8,195 nt of DNA from positions 22,541 to 30,735 of the forward strand of contig DLXW01000278.1 in assembly GCA_003448685.1 (NCBI GenBank), written 5' to 3'. This stretch comes from Cyanothece sp. UBA12306. Lineage in GTDB: Bacteria > Cyanobacteriota > Cyanobacteriia > Cyanobacteriales > Microcystaceae. The notes beneath the pieces were generated by a model. It worked only from the letters and a program-made list of their open reading frames with translations. It did no database searches and was not told the origin of the DNA. Shown piece after piece: positions 1-6,945 of this stretch; position 1 is the first letter of the stretch, and each line of letters begins with the position of its first letter. A program made the position numbers and the translations under genes.

Positions 1-1138
1 TTTTTGTAACGAGGATTTATGCTTAATTCCAAAAACTTTTGGCTTTGAAAAGCCAGATTTTAGGCCCTATTATTTCGCTCAAGAAAAACACTTACTTTCC
101 CCCCAACAAATCCATGATCTAAGAAACTATATCAAAAATAGTTGGACTACCTTATCACGTTCTAATCAAGATATTCTAACCTCAGCAGCAGATCCAAAAT
201 TTAAGCGTTCTTCAGGACAATCTTTACTAATCTACATTTCACCTCAAGAAAATCAAGATCAAATCTCTCAAAAATTTCAAAAAATACTTAGTCCCCAAGA
301 CTTCAATAAGCTAGAAATTCGCCTATTACCCGAAAAAACCACACAAATTCAAGAACATGGGTTACTCTATTTACCCTATCCCTATGTAGTTCCTGGGGGA
401 CGTTTTAATGAGATGTATGGTTGGGATAGCTATTTCATTCAAGTAGGACTATTACGAGATGGAAAATTAGAATTAGCCAAAAATATGGTCGATAATTTTA
501 GTTATCAAATTAAACATTATGATACCCTTTTAAATGCTAATCGCACCTATTATTTAACCCGTTCTCAACCTCCCTTTTTCACCCAAATGGTTTTAGGAGT
601 TTTTAAGCAAACTGAGGATAAAAAATGGTTAGCATCCCAACTTGATTCTATCACAAAATACTACCATTATTGGACCAGCGCGCCCAAATTGAACCAGGAA
701 ACAGGACTCTCTCGCTACTATGATTTAGGTAAAGGAATTGCACCCGAAGTAATCAGTTCAGAACGAGATGAAAAAGGAAAAACTCACTACGATCGCATTA
801 AAGAATATTATCATACCCAGGAAGTCACAGCCTATGATGTCAGTCAATATTACCATCAACCAAGCCAGCAACTAACACCACTATTTTATCAAGGCGATCG
901 CTCCATGCGAGAATCAGGTTTTGATCCCTCGAATCGTTTTGGACCTTTTAATGCCGATATTATCCACTATACCCCAGTTTGTCTCAATGTTCTTCTCTAC
1001 CAAATGGAACAAGATACGGCAGAAATTTATCAAATTCTTGGGGATAATCAACAATCTCAAAAGTGGAGAAAACTGGCCCAAAAACGCCGTCAATTAATCA
1101 ATCGTTTTCTTTGGGATGAAGAAGCTGGACTTTTATGA
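1..1138 (+). pseudogene. alpha,alpha-trehalase (GH37), 5'-truncated by window edge and prematurely stopped
   Basis: The frame is open from base 2 and gives 378 residues before TGA at 1136-1138. The ATG at 413 is internal, because it lies inside the first GH37 trehalase signature (PGGRF at in-window residues 131-135, then WDSYF at 141-145). The NRTYYLTRSQPP block follows at about 179-190. The motif RESGFDPSNRFG (about 303-314) matches the family's ESGWD motif, so Asp308 is the expected catalytic acid. Trehalases split trehalose into two glucoses. The family continues for some 150 residues past this point, through the QWD..GWAP signature and the catalytic-base Glu near the C-terminus; neither is found here. 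The end reads WDEEAGLL-stop where homologues run on as WDEE.G.(Y/F)YDY, so an indel in a T-run may have made the stop. Hydrolysis by this copy is therefore unlikely. The family call is firm; pseudogene status assumes the sequence has no error at the stop. Confidence 0.85.
894..901. repeat. HIP1 palindrome GCGATCGC
   Basis: This is a full copy of the octamer that is over-represented in many cyanobacterial genomes. Two more full copies lie at 7145-7152 and 7337-7344. Near copies (one end base changed) occur at about 789, 4107, 5183, 5684, 6194 and 8047. It is useful mainly as a taxonomic mark; no function is claimed for it here. Confidence 0.85.
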
Positions 1139-1252
1139 TATAATAAAAACGGTTATTTTATAGTTAATCAACAAAATGTAGTGAGTATGTAAACTTCTAA
1201 AAATATTCCCTTCATAGAAGCTCAAGAATTGCCTAGTTTATCGGGTTTTTGA
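1139..1252 (+). pseudogene. decayed continuation of the trehalase reading frame
   Basis: Directly after the TGA, the same frame reads YNKNGYFIVNQQNVVSM, then TAA (1190-1192), then TSKNIPFIEAQELPSLSGF and TGA (1250-1252). YNKNG fits the family's D-Y-N/D region after the LWDEE motif, and KNIPFIEAQELPSLSG resembles the NL.LFE.PGGL..S..SG stretch that comes before the QWD signature. About 20 expected residues between the two pieces are missing. Coding-like sequence in one frame interrupted by two stops suggests gradual decay rather than a single sequencing error. The match is by eye and weak in the second piece. Confidence 0.5.
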
Positions 1253-1502
1253 TGATAAAAAAATTGTAAAATTTTTGCGGATGTGGACACATTATGGGGA
1301 ATGATCAATGTAGGTAAAATTCATAAATTCTTCATGCCAATTAACAAAGTCTGATCAATCTCTTAGATTAGCCTCAACGCAACTGTCAGAGTCTTTTTTT
1401 AATAAGGTTTGGGATAATTATGAAGATACAGTCTAGTAAGTAGAAATATAACGTAGCATATAGGTATTTTAATCCCCTGTATCTATAATTATAAGAAAAA
1501 AA
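1253..1502. other. AT-rich intergenic region upstream of the pentapeptide-repeat gene
   Basis: I see no credible gene here. A small perfect inverted repeat, AATCT-CTT-AGATT, lies near 1358-1370. TATAAT at 1484-1489 is a perfect -10 match, but it leaves a leader of only about seven bases before the ATG at 1503 and has no clear -35 partner, so it is only a candidate promoter. The bases just before the ATG are a run of A with no AGGAG-type ribosome site. Confidence 0.5.
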
Positions 1503-2942
1503 ATGAAATTTATTAAAAAGCGTTTACTTATATATTTTATCATCATTATCCTTTCTTTGTTTGGATTTATCAGTTTATCTTCAAAGACTTATGCTATTAA
1601 AGAAGATACGTTTCAACAATTAAAAAATACAGGAGAATGTCCAGCTTGTAATCTATTTAAAGCTAATTTAGTTGAATGGGAATTAACAGAAGCTAATTTG
1701 AATGGAGCTAATTTAACAGAAGCTAATTTATCATTATCTCGCTTAAATAGGGCTAATCTTTTTAGAGCTAATTTAACCAAAGCAAAATTAAATCAAACCT
1801 TACTTTTAGCAGCGAATTTAACAGAAGCTAATTTATCTCTAGCTCAGTTAAATCAAGCTGAATTACAAGCGGCAATTTTAACAAAAACTAACTTATATAA
1901 TTCTAGTATTCAGAAAGCTAATTTAGAAAAAGCACACTTAGAAAAAGCTGATTTAACTAAGGCAAATTTACAGAATACAAACTTAATTTATGCAAGGTTA
2001 AGAGGAGCTAATCTCAGTCAAACAAATTTAGAAAATGCCATTTTAAATTATGTTGATTTTAGAGAAACTACAATTACAGAAAATACAAAAATTGATGATA
2101 AATGGCGTAATGTACAACAATTTGTCACCAATCAGGTAGATCCTACTGTAACTCATTTAAATCTTAGTCAAGTTTCTTTAGAAAGTTTAGATTTTAGAAA
2201 TCACAATTTAATCGGAGCTAATTTATCTCAAAGTGAACTATTTATTGTTAACCTAAAAAATACTAATTTATCCCAAAGTAATTTAACTGAAGCTTTGCTT
2301 AATTATGTCGATTTAACCCAAGCTAATTTAAAGGAAACTAATCTAAGTAAAGCTAATATCCAATACACTGATTTAACTCAAGCTAATTTATCTCAATCAA
2401 ATCTCAGTCAAGCTATTTTTATAGATACAAATTTAACAAAAGCTAACTTAAGTAATTGTGATTTAACTGCAACGAATTTATTGCAAACTAATCTAACAGA
2501 AACCGATCTTAGTTATGCCAATTTAACCAATACGCAACTACCAAAAAAGAATCTTGATTCTAAATGGATAATTGTTTGGAAAATCCTCAATAATCAACTT
2601 GAAGATAATGATAAATTATCAAATATTGACTTAAGCAAGGCTTACTTAAAAGGTGCAAATCTATATAGGAAAGGACTGCAAGAAACAAATTTATCTGGTT
2701 CCAACCTAGAGAATGCTAACTTAAAACAAGCTAATTTATTCAAAGCAAAATTAAATCAGACCAATTTTAGAAATGCTAACTTAAAAAATGCTATTTTAGC
2801 TTACGGAGATGTTAGCGAAGCCGACTTTACAGGAGCCAACTTAAGCTATGCAAATTTAACCAAAGTTAAAGGTGCGAATTTAGAAAATGCCATTCTTTGC
2901 GGTGCGATCCTTCCTGATGGTAAAAAATCCCCTTGTCCTTAA
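1503..2942 (+). CDS. exported pentapeptide-repeat protein with three repeat blocks
   Basis: The 479-residue product starts with a clear signal peptide: a basic start (KFIKKR), a hydrophobic stretch at 8-26, and a likely cleavage site after Ala31 (TYA). After a CPAC motif (46-49) come long runs of A(N/D)Lxx pentapeptides, the signature of the right-handed square beta-helix fold. They form three blocks, about 50-191, 218-346 and 372-468. These are separated by two similar linkers, each with a (I/L)D.KW core (196-201 and 350-355). The chain ends in CGAILPDGKKSPCP, a common end for cyanobacterial members. Residues 69-103 and 104-138 look like a 35-residue tandem duplication. The likely location is the periplasm or thylakoid lumen. 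No enzymatic role can be read; such proteins are usually structural or of unknown function. It lies 376 bp before the sheath gene, so a link to the injection system is not shown. Confidence 0.9.
   Translation: MKFIKKRLLIYFIIIILSLFGFISLSSKTYAIKEDTFQQLKNTGECPACNLFKANLVEWELTEANLNGANLTEANLSLSRLNRANLFRANLTKAKLNQTLLLAANLTEANLSLAQLNQAELQAAILTKTNLYNSSIQKANLEKAHLEKADLTKANLQNTNLIYARLRGANLSQTNLENAILNYVDFRETTITENTKIDDKWRNVQQFVTNQVDPTVTHLNLSQVSLESLDFRNHNLIGANLSQSELFIVNLKNTNLSQSNLTEALLNYVDLTQANLKETNLSKANIQYTDLTQANLSQSNLSQAIFIDTNLTKANLSNCDLTATNLLQTNLTETDLSYANLTNTQLPKKNLDSKWIIVWKILNNQLEDNDKLSNIDLSKAYLKGANLYRKGLQETNLSGSNLENANLKQANLFKAKLNQTNFRNANLKNAILAYGDVSEADFTGANLSYANLTKVKGANLENAILCGAILPDGKKSPCP
1707..1916 (+). 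repeat. tandem 105-bp duplication inside the pentapeptide gene
   Basis: Units at 1707-1811 and 1812-1916 both begin with the codons for ANLTEANLSL, and stay alike for about 20 residues (LSRLN.A against LAQLN.A) before drifting. The offset is exactly 35 residues, or seven pentapeptides, so one duplication adds a whole number of helix coils and keeps the frame. The similarity falls off in the second half of each unit, and the low-complexity code makes chance likeness likely in part. Confidence 0.5.
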
Positions 2943-3318
2943 TAATTATAAAAAAAATCTAAGAATATTAGTAACTAAGATTACAGCAATTATAAAATAG
3001 GACTAGATAAGCATCAAAAATAGCAAGCAACGAAAATAGTTATTTTGTCTCAATCCAGGTTTATTATTCGTTTTTAATCGATAATGAATAAATCCAAAAA
3101 TCGGTTTGCAAGTCAAAAAATAGAAGTAAAAACGAGTGCGTAATTCAGCTTTATACGCGGAATCTATAACGTATTCAAAACAATCAAAGATTTTATCTAG
3201 TCTTCAAATAAGAAGATTTATAAAAATGATTGTTTTCTACTTTTTTCTTCATTAAATATATTTTGTTGTTGTTAACTATTCCGAAATAATTGTAAAAATC
3301 AACTTAGGAGAAAAAGCA
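2943..3318. other. non-coding leader region upstream of the CIS sheath gene
   Basis: The 376 bases are AT-rich with stops in all frames and no gene I can support. The main feature is the hairpin at 3177-3236. A weak sigma70-like pair lies close to the gene: TTGTTG (3263-3268) and AATAAT (3285-3290), 16 bases apart, which would give a leader of about 20 bases. AGGAG at 3306-3310 is the ribosome site, eight bases from the ATG. An imperfect inverted pair around 3059-3097 (TTTATT...AATAAA) is too weak to call. Confidence 0.5.
3177..3236 (+). terminator. long imperfect hairpin followed by a T-rich run; terminator or leader structure
   Basis: AAAACAATCA (3177-3186) pairs perfectly with TGATTGTTTT (3227-3236). 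Inside it, TTTTAT (3191-3196) pairs with ATAAAA (3220-3225), and TCTTC (3201-3205) with GAAGA (3212-3216) around a six-base loop. In total 21 base pairs nest in the right order, and CTACTTTTTTCTTC follows. This could end transcripts from the pentapeptide gene or shape the leader of the sheath operon. The stem is AT-rich, so some pairing is expected by chance. Confidence 0.45.
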
Positions 3319-5031
3319 ATGGCCTTAGATTACTTTGCCCCAGGAGTCTATGTAGAAGAAGTAGACCGAGGGAGTCGTCCCATAGAAGGGGTAAGCTTAA
3401 GTGTGGCCGGTTTTATTGGCTTTACTGAAGATGTGCGAGGGGATGCAGAATTATTTAAACCTATTATGATCACCAATTGGAGCCAGTATTTAGAATATTT
3501 TGGCAAAGAGGGATCAGATGGGTTTACTGATTTTAATGCCTATTTACCCTTTACCGTCCAAGGTTGGTTTCTCAATGGGGGTGGCCGCTGTTGGGTCACC
3601 AGTATCGGAACCAAACTGCCTGGAACCCCCGCCCCCTCGGAAGAAGAAACCGCGACCAAACTGCTATCATTTGGAGGCAAACCCTCCTTAAGCTTCAATC
3701 TTAAACTTCCCGAAGCAGCAGAAGGAGACACTCCAGCGTTACCCCCTTCCACAGGACGAGTCAGCGTTGTTATTCAAGATTCAGCCCCCAAACCCTTACC
3801 CGAAGACGCACCAGAAGATGCAGAACCCCCTTTAAACAATGGGGAATATTTTAAACTCATTGTTGTCCAAGAGCCGACAAAATTGGAAGAGTATGACCAT
3901 CTCACCATGAACCCAGAGGTAGACAGTGCCGTTGGGGACTATGTGGGGACCGAGTTAGAAGCTTCAGAATATGTGACTATTGCCAACATTGCCCAAAGTG
4001 GCCAACCCTTATCCCTTCGTCCGGCCAATGGTAACTACGAAGTTGCCCCACCCCCTTATATAGCCCCGGTAGAACGGTTAAATCGGGATATTACAGGGAA
4101 TAGAGACGATCGCGAAGGAATGCAAGGGTTACTCGAAATTGACGAAGTAGCCATGTTTGCCTTTCCCGATTTAATGAAAGCTTACGAAACCGGCTTAATT
4201 AATCTCGAGCAGGTGCATGGGGTCATGGAAATGATGCTCAGTCTCTGTGAAAATTCCTTCCCTGGACCTCCCTATCGCATGGCTGTTTTAGATACACCTC
4301 CTGTTAAACCCAGTAAAGGGACACAAGCAGTCAAACCCGAACAACAAAAACCCCAAGATGTAGCACAGTGGTTGAGTGCCTTTAACCGTCGTTCCATGTT
4401 TGGTGCGTTGTATTATCCTTGGATCAAAGTAGCCAACCCCCGTAACAATGGATTACCTATTTTCGTTCCTCCCTGTGGTCACATGATGGGAATTTGGTGC
4501 CGGACCGACCAAAACCGAGGCGTATTCAAAGCACCCGCTAACGATACCCCTAGAGGGGTTTTAGGGTTAGCTTATGAAACCAATATGCGCGAACAAGAAT
4601 TACTCAACCCCATCGGTATTAATTGTATTCGTAACTTTGCCAACTATAACCGAGGTTATTTAGTTTGGGGGGCTCGTACCTTAGTTGACCCCACCAATAT
4701 TCAATGGCGTTACATCAGTGTTCGTCGTTTGATGAGTTATATCGAAAAATCCATCGAAATTGGCACACAATGGGTGGTATTTGAACCCAACGACTCCGAC
4801 TTATGGGGACGGGTAAGCCGTGTGGTGAGTAACTTCTTAGAGCGATTATGGCGAGAAGGAGCCTTATTTGGTGCATCCCCAGCAGAAGCCTTTTTTGTCA
4901 AATGCGATGCTTCTATCAATACCCCAGACACCATTATGATGGGCCGTCTTTATGTAGAAATTGGTGTGGCACCGGTACGTCCGGCAGAATTCGTCATTTT
5001 CCGCATTAGTCAATGGGCTCCCAACCAATAA
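3319..5031 (+). CDS. contractile tail sheath protein (phage tail sheath family, eCIS/tCIS type)
   Basis: The 570-residue product is a contractile sheath subunit, which stacks around the inner tube and shortens to drive it into a target. The N-terminus (APGVYVEEVDRGSRPIEGVS, 7-26, then VAGFIG) is the typical sheath arm, and FTVQGWFLNGGGRCWVTSIG (78-97) closes the first conserved part. The C-terminal core is well kept: YISVRRLMSYIEKSIE (475-490), VFEPNDSDLWGRV (487-499 region), then NTPDTIMMGRLYVEIG (534-549) and PAEFVIFRISQW (555-566), where the strand-exchange arm ends. Residues about 100-270 hold a Pro/Glu-rich insertion, likely the surface domain. AGGAG at 3306-3310 supports the start. The gene opens a cluster with three tube genes, the next starting 16 bases after its stop. 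A prophage tail is possible, but no other phage genes are present and the DUF4157 neighbour favours an injection system. Confidence 0.93.
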   Translation: MALDYFAPGVYVEEVDRGSRPIEGVSLSVAGFIGFTEDVRGDAELFKPIMITNWSQYLEYFGKEGSDGFTDFNAYLPFTVQGWFLNGGGRCWVTSIGTKLPGTPAPSEEETATKLLSFGGKPSLSFNLKLPEAAEGDTPALPPSTGRVSVVIQDSAPKPLPEDAPEDAEPPLNNGEYFKLIVVQEPTKLEEYDHLTMNPEVDSAVGDYVGTELEASEYVTIANIAQSGQPLSLRPANGNYEVAPPPYIAPVERLNRDITGNRDDREGMQGLLEIDEVAMFAFPDLMKAYETGLINLEQVHGVMEMMLSLCENSFPGPPYRMAVLDTPPVKPSKGTQAVKPEQQKPQDVAQWLSAFNRRSMFGALYYPWIKVANPRNNGLPIFVPPCGHMMGIWCRTDQNRGVFKAPANDTPRGVLGLAYETNMREQELLNPIGINCIRNFANYNRGYLVWGARTLVDPTNIQWRYISVRRLMSYIEKSIEIGTQWVVFEPNDSDLWGRVSRVVSNFLERLWREGALFGASPAEAFFVKCDASINTPDTIMMGRLYVEIGVAPVRPAEFVIFRISQWAPNQ

Positions 5032-5047
5032 ATAGGAGGATAGATCA

Positions 5048-5545
5048 ATGGCAGAATTAAGTAAACCCATTGCCCCGAGTAGTTTTTACTTAGAAATTGC
5101 TGGTGTGGTAGACGGGGAAAAATCCATTTTCAAAAGCGTTACCATTCCCCAATATCAACCCAAAGTGCAAGGGGGACAACAAGCGATCGGCTGCACCAAA
5201 GGGGGTAAAACCGTTTGGCAGGTTAATAGTGCCGGATTTGAAGGTCTATTTTCCTTTGATTGTGTTTGTGTAGCCAGTGGTGATGGTGGTAGCACCAGTA
5301 TGGAAATGAAAAAATGGTTTGAAAACTGTTTGCCCTCTTCTAGTGGAGGAAAAGGCAAATGGGCTGATAATCGGAAAGGTGGCTCAATAACCGCTTACGA
5401 TACTGACGGCAAAGAAGTCGCCAAATGGGAATTTGCCGAAGCTTGGCCCTCTAAATATAAATGTGCTGATCTTGATGTTACATCAGGGGATTATCTAGAG
5501 GAAACCTACACCATTACTTGTGAACAATTTAACCGCAAAAAATAA
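5048..5545 (+). CDS. CIS inner-tube protein, gp19-type, first of three paralogues
   Basis: The 165-residue product belongs to the T4 gp19-like tail-tube family, whose hexameric rings stack into the tube inside the sheath. The family pattern is clear: an N-terminal F.LEI.G strand (13-20), a central W near 90, and the block RKGGSITAYDTDGKEVAKWE (109-128) followed by FAEAWPSKY (129-137) and DLDV...YLEETYTITCE to the end. AGGAGG at 5034-5039, eight bases before the ATG, is the strongest ribosome site in the cluster, as expected for a major structural protein made in step with the sheath. An unusual point is the six cysteines (49, 72, 74, 94, 139, 158) in a small tube protein. Its position right after the sheath makes it a good candidate for the main tube subunit; this is inferred from order and ribosome site. 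Confidence 0.9.
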   Translation: MAELSKPIAPSSFYLEIAGVVDGEKSIFKSVTIPQYQPKVQGGQQAIGCTKGGKTVWQVNSAGFEGLFSFDCVCVASGDGGSTSMEMKKWFENCLPSSSGGKGKWADNRKGGSITAYDTDGKEVAKWEFAEAWPSKYKCADLDVTSGDYLEETYTITCEQFNRKK

Positions 5546-5561
5546 CTAACAGGAGATTGTT

Positions 5562-6050
5562 ATGGCAGATATTCAATATCTCACTAACTCCAAATTCTAT
5601 TTTGAAATTGACGGGATTACAGGATTAGTGATTAAATCCGTCAATGGTCCAGAAATCGAAATGGAAGTGGTTGGCGGTGACACGGCGATCGGTGTTACCA
5701 AAGATGCCAAAACCCAAACCCAAGCCACCATCGCAGGGGTTAAATACAATTCCACCATTACCTTAACCTATGTGGCCGGTAATGAATCGGATCAAAAGAA
5801 ACTCAGTGATTGGTACAATGACTGTCATCCCGATGCCTATTCTGGGGGTGCATCTAAGGCAATGGAGAATCGGAAAACAGGGAAACTCTCTATCTATAAC
5901 CCCGATGGAAAAGAAGCCATGCGCTTCGATTTTACCGATCTTTTTCCGGGAAATAAGCAACAAGTGTCTAATTTAGGGGTTGATCAATCTGGTAACTTAG
6001 CTGAGGATACCTTAGAACTCTATTTTACTAAGGTGGTTCGCGCCGTTTAA
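5562..6050 (+). CDS. CIS inner-tube protein, gp19-type, second paralogue
   Basis: The 162-residue product has the same gp19 plan as the gene before it: KFYFEIDGI (11-19), VNGPEIEMEVVGGDTAIG (27-44, parallel to the first paralogue's PQYQPKVQGGQQAIG), W84, and RKTGKLSIYNPDGKEAMRFD (104-123). The last part differs: DLFPGNKQQVSNLGVDQSGN replaces the AWPSKY...DLDV section, and the C-terminus (ELYFTKVVRAV) lacks the E.F.R ending. It has one cysteine against six. AGGAG at 5551-5555 lies six bases before the ATG, and the gap to the previous gene is 16 bases, so the two are surely co-transcribed. It may form a second kind of ring (mixed or stacked tube) or a cap; the sequence does not say which. Membership of the family is clear, the exact role is not. 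Confidence 0.87.
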   Translation: MADIQYLTNSKFYFEIDGITGLVIKSVNGPEIEMEVVGGDTAIGVTKDAKTQTQATIAGVKYNSTITLTYVAGNESDQKKLSDWYNDCHPDAYSGGASKAMENRKTGKLSIYNPDGKEAMRFDFTDLFPGNKQQVSNLGVDQSGNLAEDTLELYFTKVVRAV

Positions 6051-6060
6051 AGGAAACAGA

Positions 6061-6091
6061 GGGAGCTTCGGAGCTCCCTGCTCCGAAGCTC
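6061..6091 (+). terminator. strong GC-rich hairpin with two exclusive folds between tube genes 2 and 3
   Basis: GAGCTTCGGAGC (6063-6074) and GCTCCGAAGCTC (6080-6091) are perfect complements, giving a 12-bp stem with a five-base loop. The following TTCTTCTTA is only moderately T-rich, so this is a weak or partial intrinsic terminator, an mRNA 3'-end stabiliser, or both. The same left arm can fold another way: GGGAGCT (6061-6067) pairs with AGCTCCC (6072-6078) around a TCGG tetraloop. The long stem should win. It sits 10 bases after the stop of tube gene 2 and likely lowers expression of the next gene. Confidence 0.75.
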
Positions 6092-6126
6092 TTCTTCTTA
6101 CCCTATGTATTCTAACTAAACGAAAC
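6092..6126 (+). promoter_or_regulatory. leader of the third tube gene without a Shine-Dalgarno site
   Basis: No AGGAG-like sequence lies before ATG 6127; the last bases are CTAACTAAACGAAAC. The three genes upstream all have AGGAG or AGGAGG at six to eight bases. A four-codon reading frame (ATG at 6105, TAA ending at 6119) sits directly ahead and could pass ribosomes on, although it too lacks a clear site. Together with the hairpin this points to low expression of the third tube gene. Confidence 0.5.
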
Positions 6127-6621
6127 ATGGTCAATTTTCCCGAAATTTTAACCACATCACGATTTTACGTCGAACTGAAACTCGATGGAGGAGACGATCG
6201 CGTTGATGCCGTGTTTATGGAATGTGGCGGACTCGAAACCACCACCGAAGTTATTTCTATTGTTGAAGTGACTCCCCAAAAATGGGGCAAAAAAGGCAAC
6301 AGTCGCGGAAAATTAGTACGGACGAAAATACCAGGGAATAGTGGTTATGGTGATTTAGTGTTGAAACGGGGACTTACTATATCAACCGTAATGTGGGACT
6401 GGTTAGCATCTGTTCAAGAGGGAAACTGGGATGAGCAAAGGCGAGATGGTTCTTTAACTTTGTATAATCAAGGAGGAGACGAACAATTTCGCTTCGATTT
6501 TTTCCGCGCTTGGCCAACTCGTTATCATATCAATGATCTCAATGTTCAAGGATCGGCCTACGAAATTGAAACGGTGATACTGGCTGTCGAAAGCTTAAAA
6601 CGAATTAACTTTCGGCCTTAA
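6127..6621 (+). CDS. gp19-type tube-related protein, third and most divergent paralogue
   Basis: The 164-residue product is also of the gp19/T4-like tube family: SRFYVELKLDGG (11-22), MECGGLETTTEV (31-42), LVLKRGLTIST...W (77-90), then RRDGSLTLYNQGGDEQFRFD (105-124), FFRAWPTRY (125-133) and a C-terminus VILAVESLKRINF. The KRGLT plus W pattern and the VFMECGGLE segment resemble the gp19-like proteins that sit nearest the baseplate in injection-system clusters, so a tube initiator or baseplate-adaptor role is possible; that is inference. The start has no Shine-Dalgarno, and the gene follows the hairpin at 6061-6091, unlike its neighbours. Both fit a protein needed in few copies per particle. 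It is the last + strand gene here; the cluster does not go on to LysM, spike or baseplate genes. Confidence 0.88.
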   Translation: MVNFPEILTTSRFYVELKLDGGDDRVDAVFMECGGLETTTEVISIVEVTPQKWGKKGNSRGKLVRTKIPGNSGYGDLVLKRGLTISTVMWDWLASVQEGNWDEQRRDGSLTLYNQGGDEQFRFDFFRAWPTRYHINDLNVQGSAYEIETVILAVESLKRINFRP

Positions 6622-6630
6622 AGTTAATGT

Positions 6631-6662
6631 AACTGATTTAGAATGTCGGATTAATCTGAGTT
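6631..6662. terminator. weak hairpin between convergent genes
   Basis: AACT (6631-6634) with AGTT (6659-6662) and GATT (6635-6638) with AATC (6653-6656) make an eight-pair stem with a two-base bulge, followed by AGGTTTTC. It overlaps the end of the opposing antitoxin gene by two bases. It may serve as a terminator for the tube operon, but the stem is AT-rich and short. Confidence 0.3.
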
Positions 6663-6945
6663 AGGTTTTCTGTGACTGGAGAAGGATCTCATTTAGTTCT
6701 TCTTGATTAAGAATATAACCTTGATTTTGGATATGCGTCGCTAGAGAATCGTTGATTTGTTGCATTAATTCGCTATTTTGCAAAATAAATAAGGTTTCTT
6801 GTTGTTGTTCCCCATCTTCCGCACTCATAATGATCAAATCTTCTCCATTTTGAGAGGTTATCTTAAGGGGAGTATGTTGCTCTATGACTTGTTTAATAAA
6901 GTCTTGGATATTATTGGTAAATTGACTAATTGAGATAGCATTCAT
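6661..6945 (-). CDS. Phd/YefM-type antitoxin without an adjacent toxin
   Basis: The 94-residue product fits the Phd/YefM antitoxin family in length and order. MNAISISQFTNNIQDFIKQV (1-20) and PLKITSQNGEDLIIMSAED (26-44) form the N-terminal dimerising, DNA-binding part, and the ETLFILQNSELMQQI tail (50-64) and beyond matches the flexible toxin-binding end. These proteins normally neutralise a RelE/YoeB-type toxin and repress their own promoter. The usual SAEDWE is SAEDGE here, so the conserved Trp is replaced by Gly at 45. TTAGGA lies just before the ATG on the minus strand. No toxin gene follows: only 39 bases separate its stop from the end of the opposing tube gene. It lies 258 bp downstream of the DUF4157 gene on the same strand. 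It is probably an orphan antitoxin or regulator; acting as immunity to the DUF4157 protein is only a guess. Confidence 0.85.
   Translation of the reverse strand: MNAISISQFTNNIQDFIKQVIEQHTPLKITSQNGEDLIIMSAEDGEQQQETLFILQNSELMQQINDSLATHIQNQGYILNQEELNEILLQSQKT

Noticed and set aside
413..1138. A separate 241-residue gene starting at ATG 413
   Set aside because: The frame is open upstream to base 2, and the ATG falls inside the PGGRF...WDSYF trehalase signature, so it is an internal Met of a longer gene.
1278..1305. Possible relic of the trehalase QWD..GWAP signature (MWTHYGE in another frame)
   Set aside because: Only W, Y and G fit, with a frame change and a missing residue; too little to support.
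1700..2900. Regular GCTAATTTA repeats suggesting a CRISPR or satellite array
   Set aside because: The 15-base period is in frame and encodes pentapeptide repeats within one open gene; there are no conserved repeats with unique spacers.
3500..3752. Short frames overlapping the sheath gene on both strands
   Set aside because: The sheath frame here carries conserved motifs; the others are Pro/Ser-rich shadows without a ribosome site.
4737..5070. Two minus-strand frames over the end of the sheath gene
   Set aside because: They lie opposite the most conserved sheath segment and have no family-like features.
5155..5976. Short frames on both strands over the two tube genes
   Set aside because: They are shadows of gp19-type genes with good ribosome sites and motifs.
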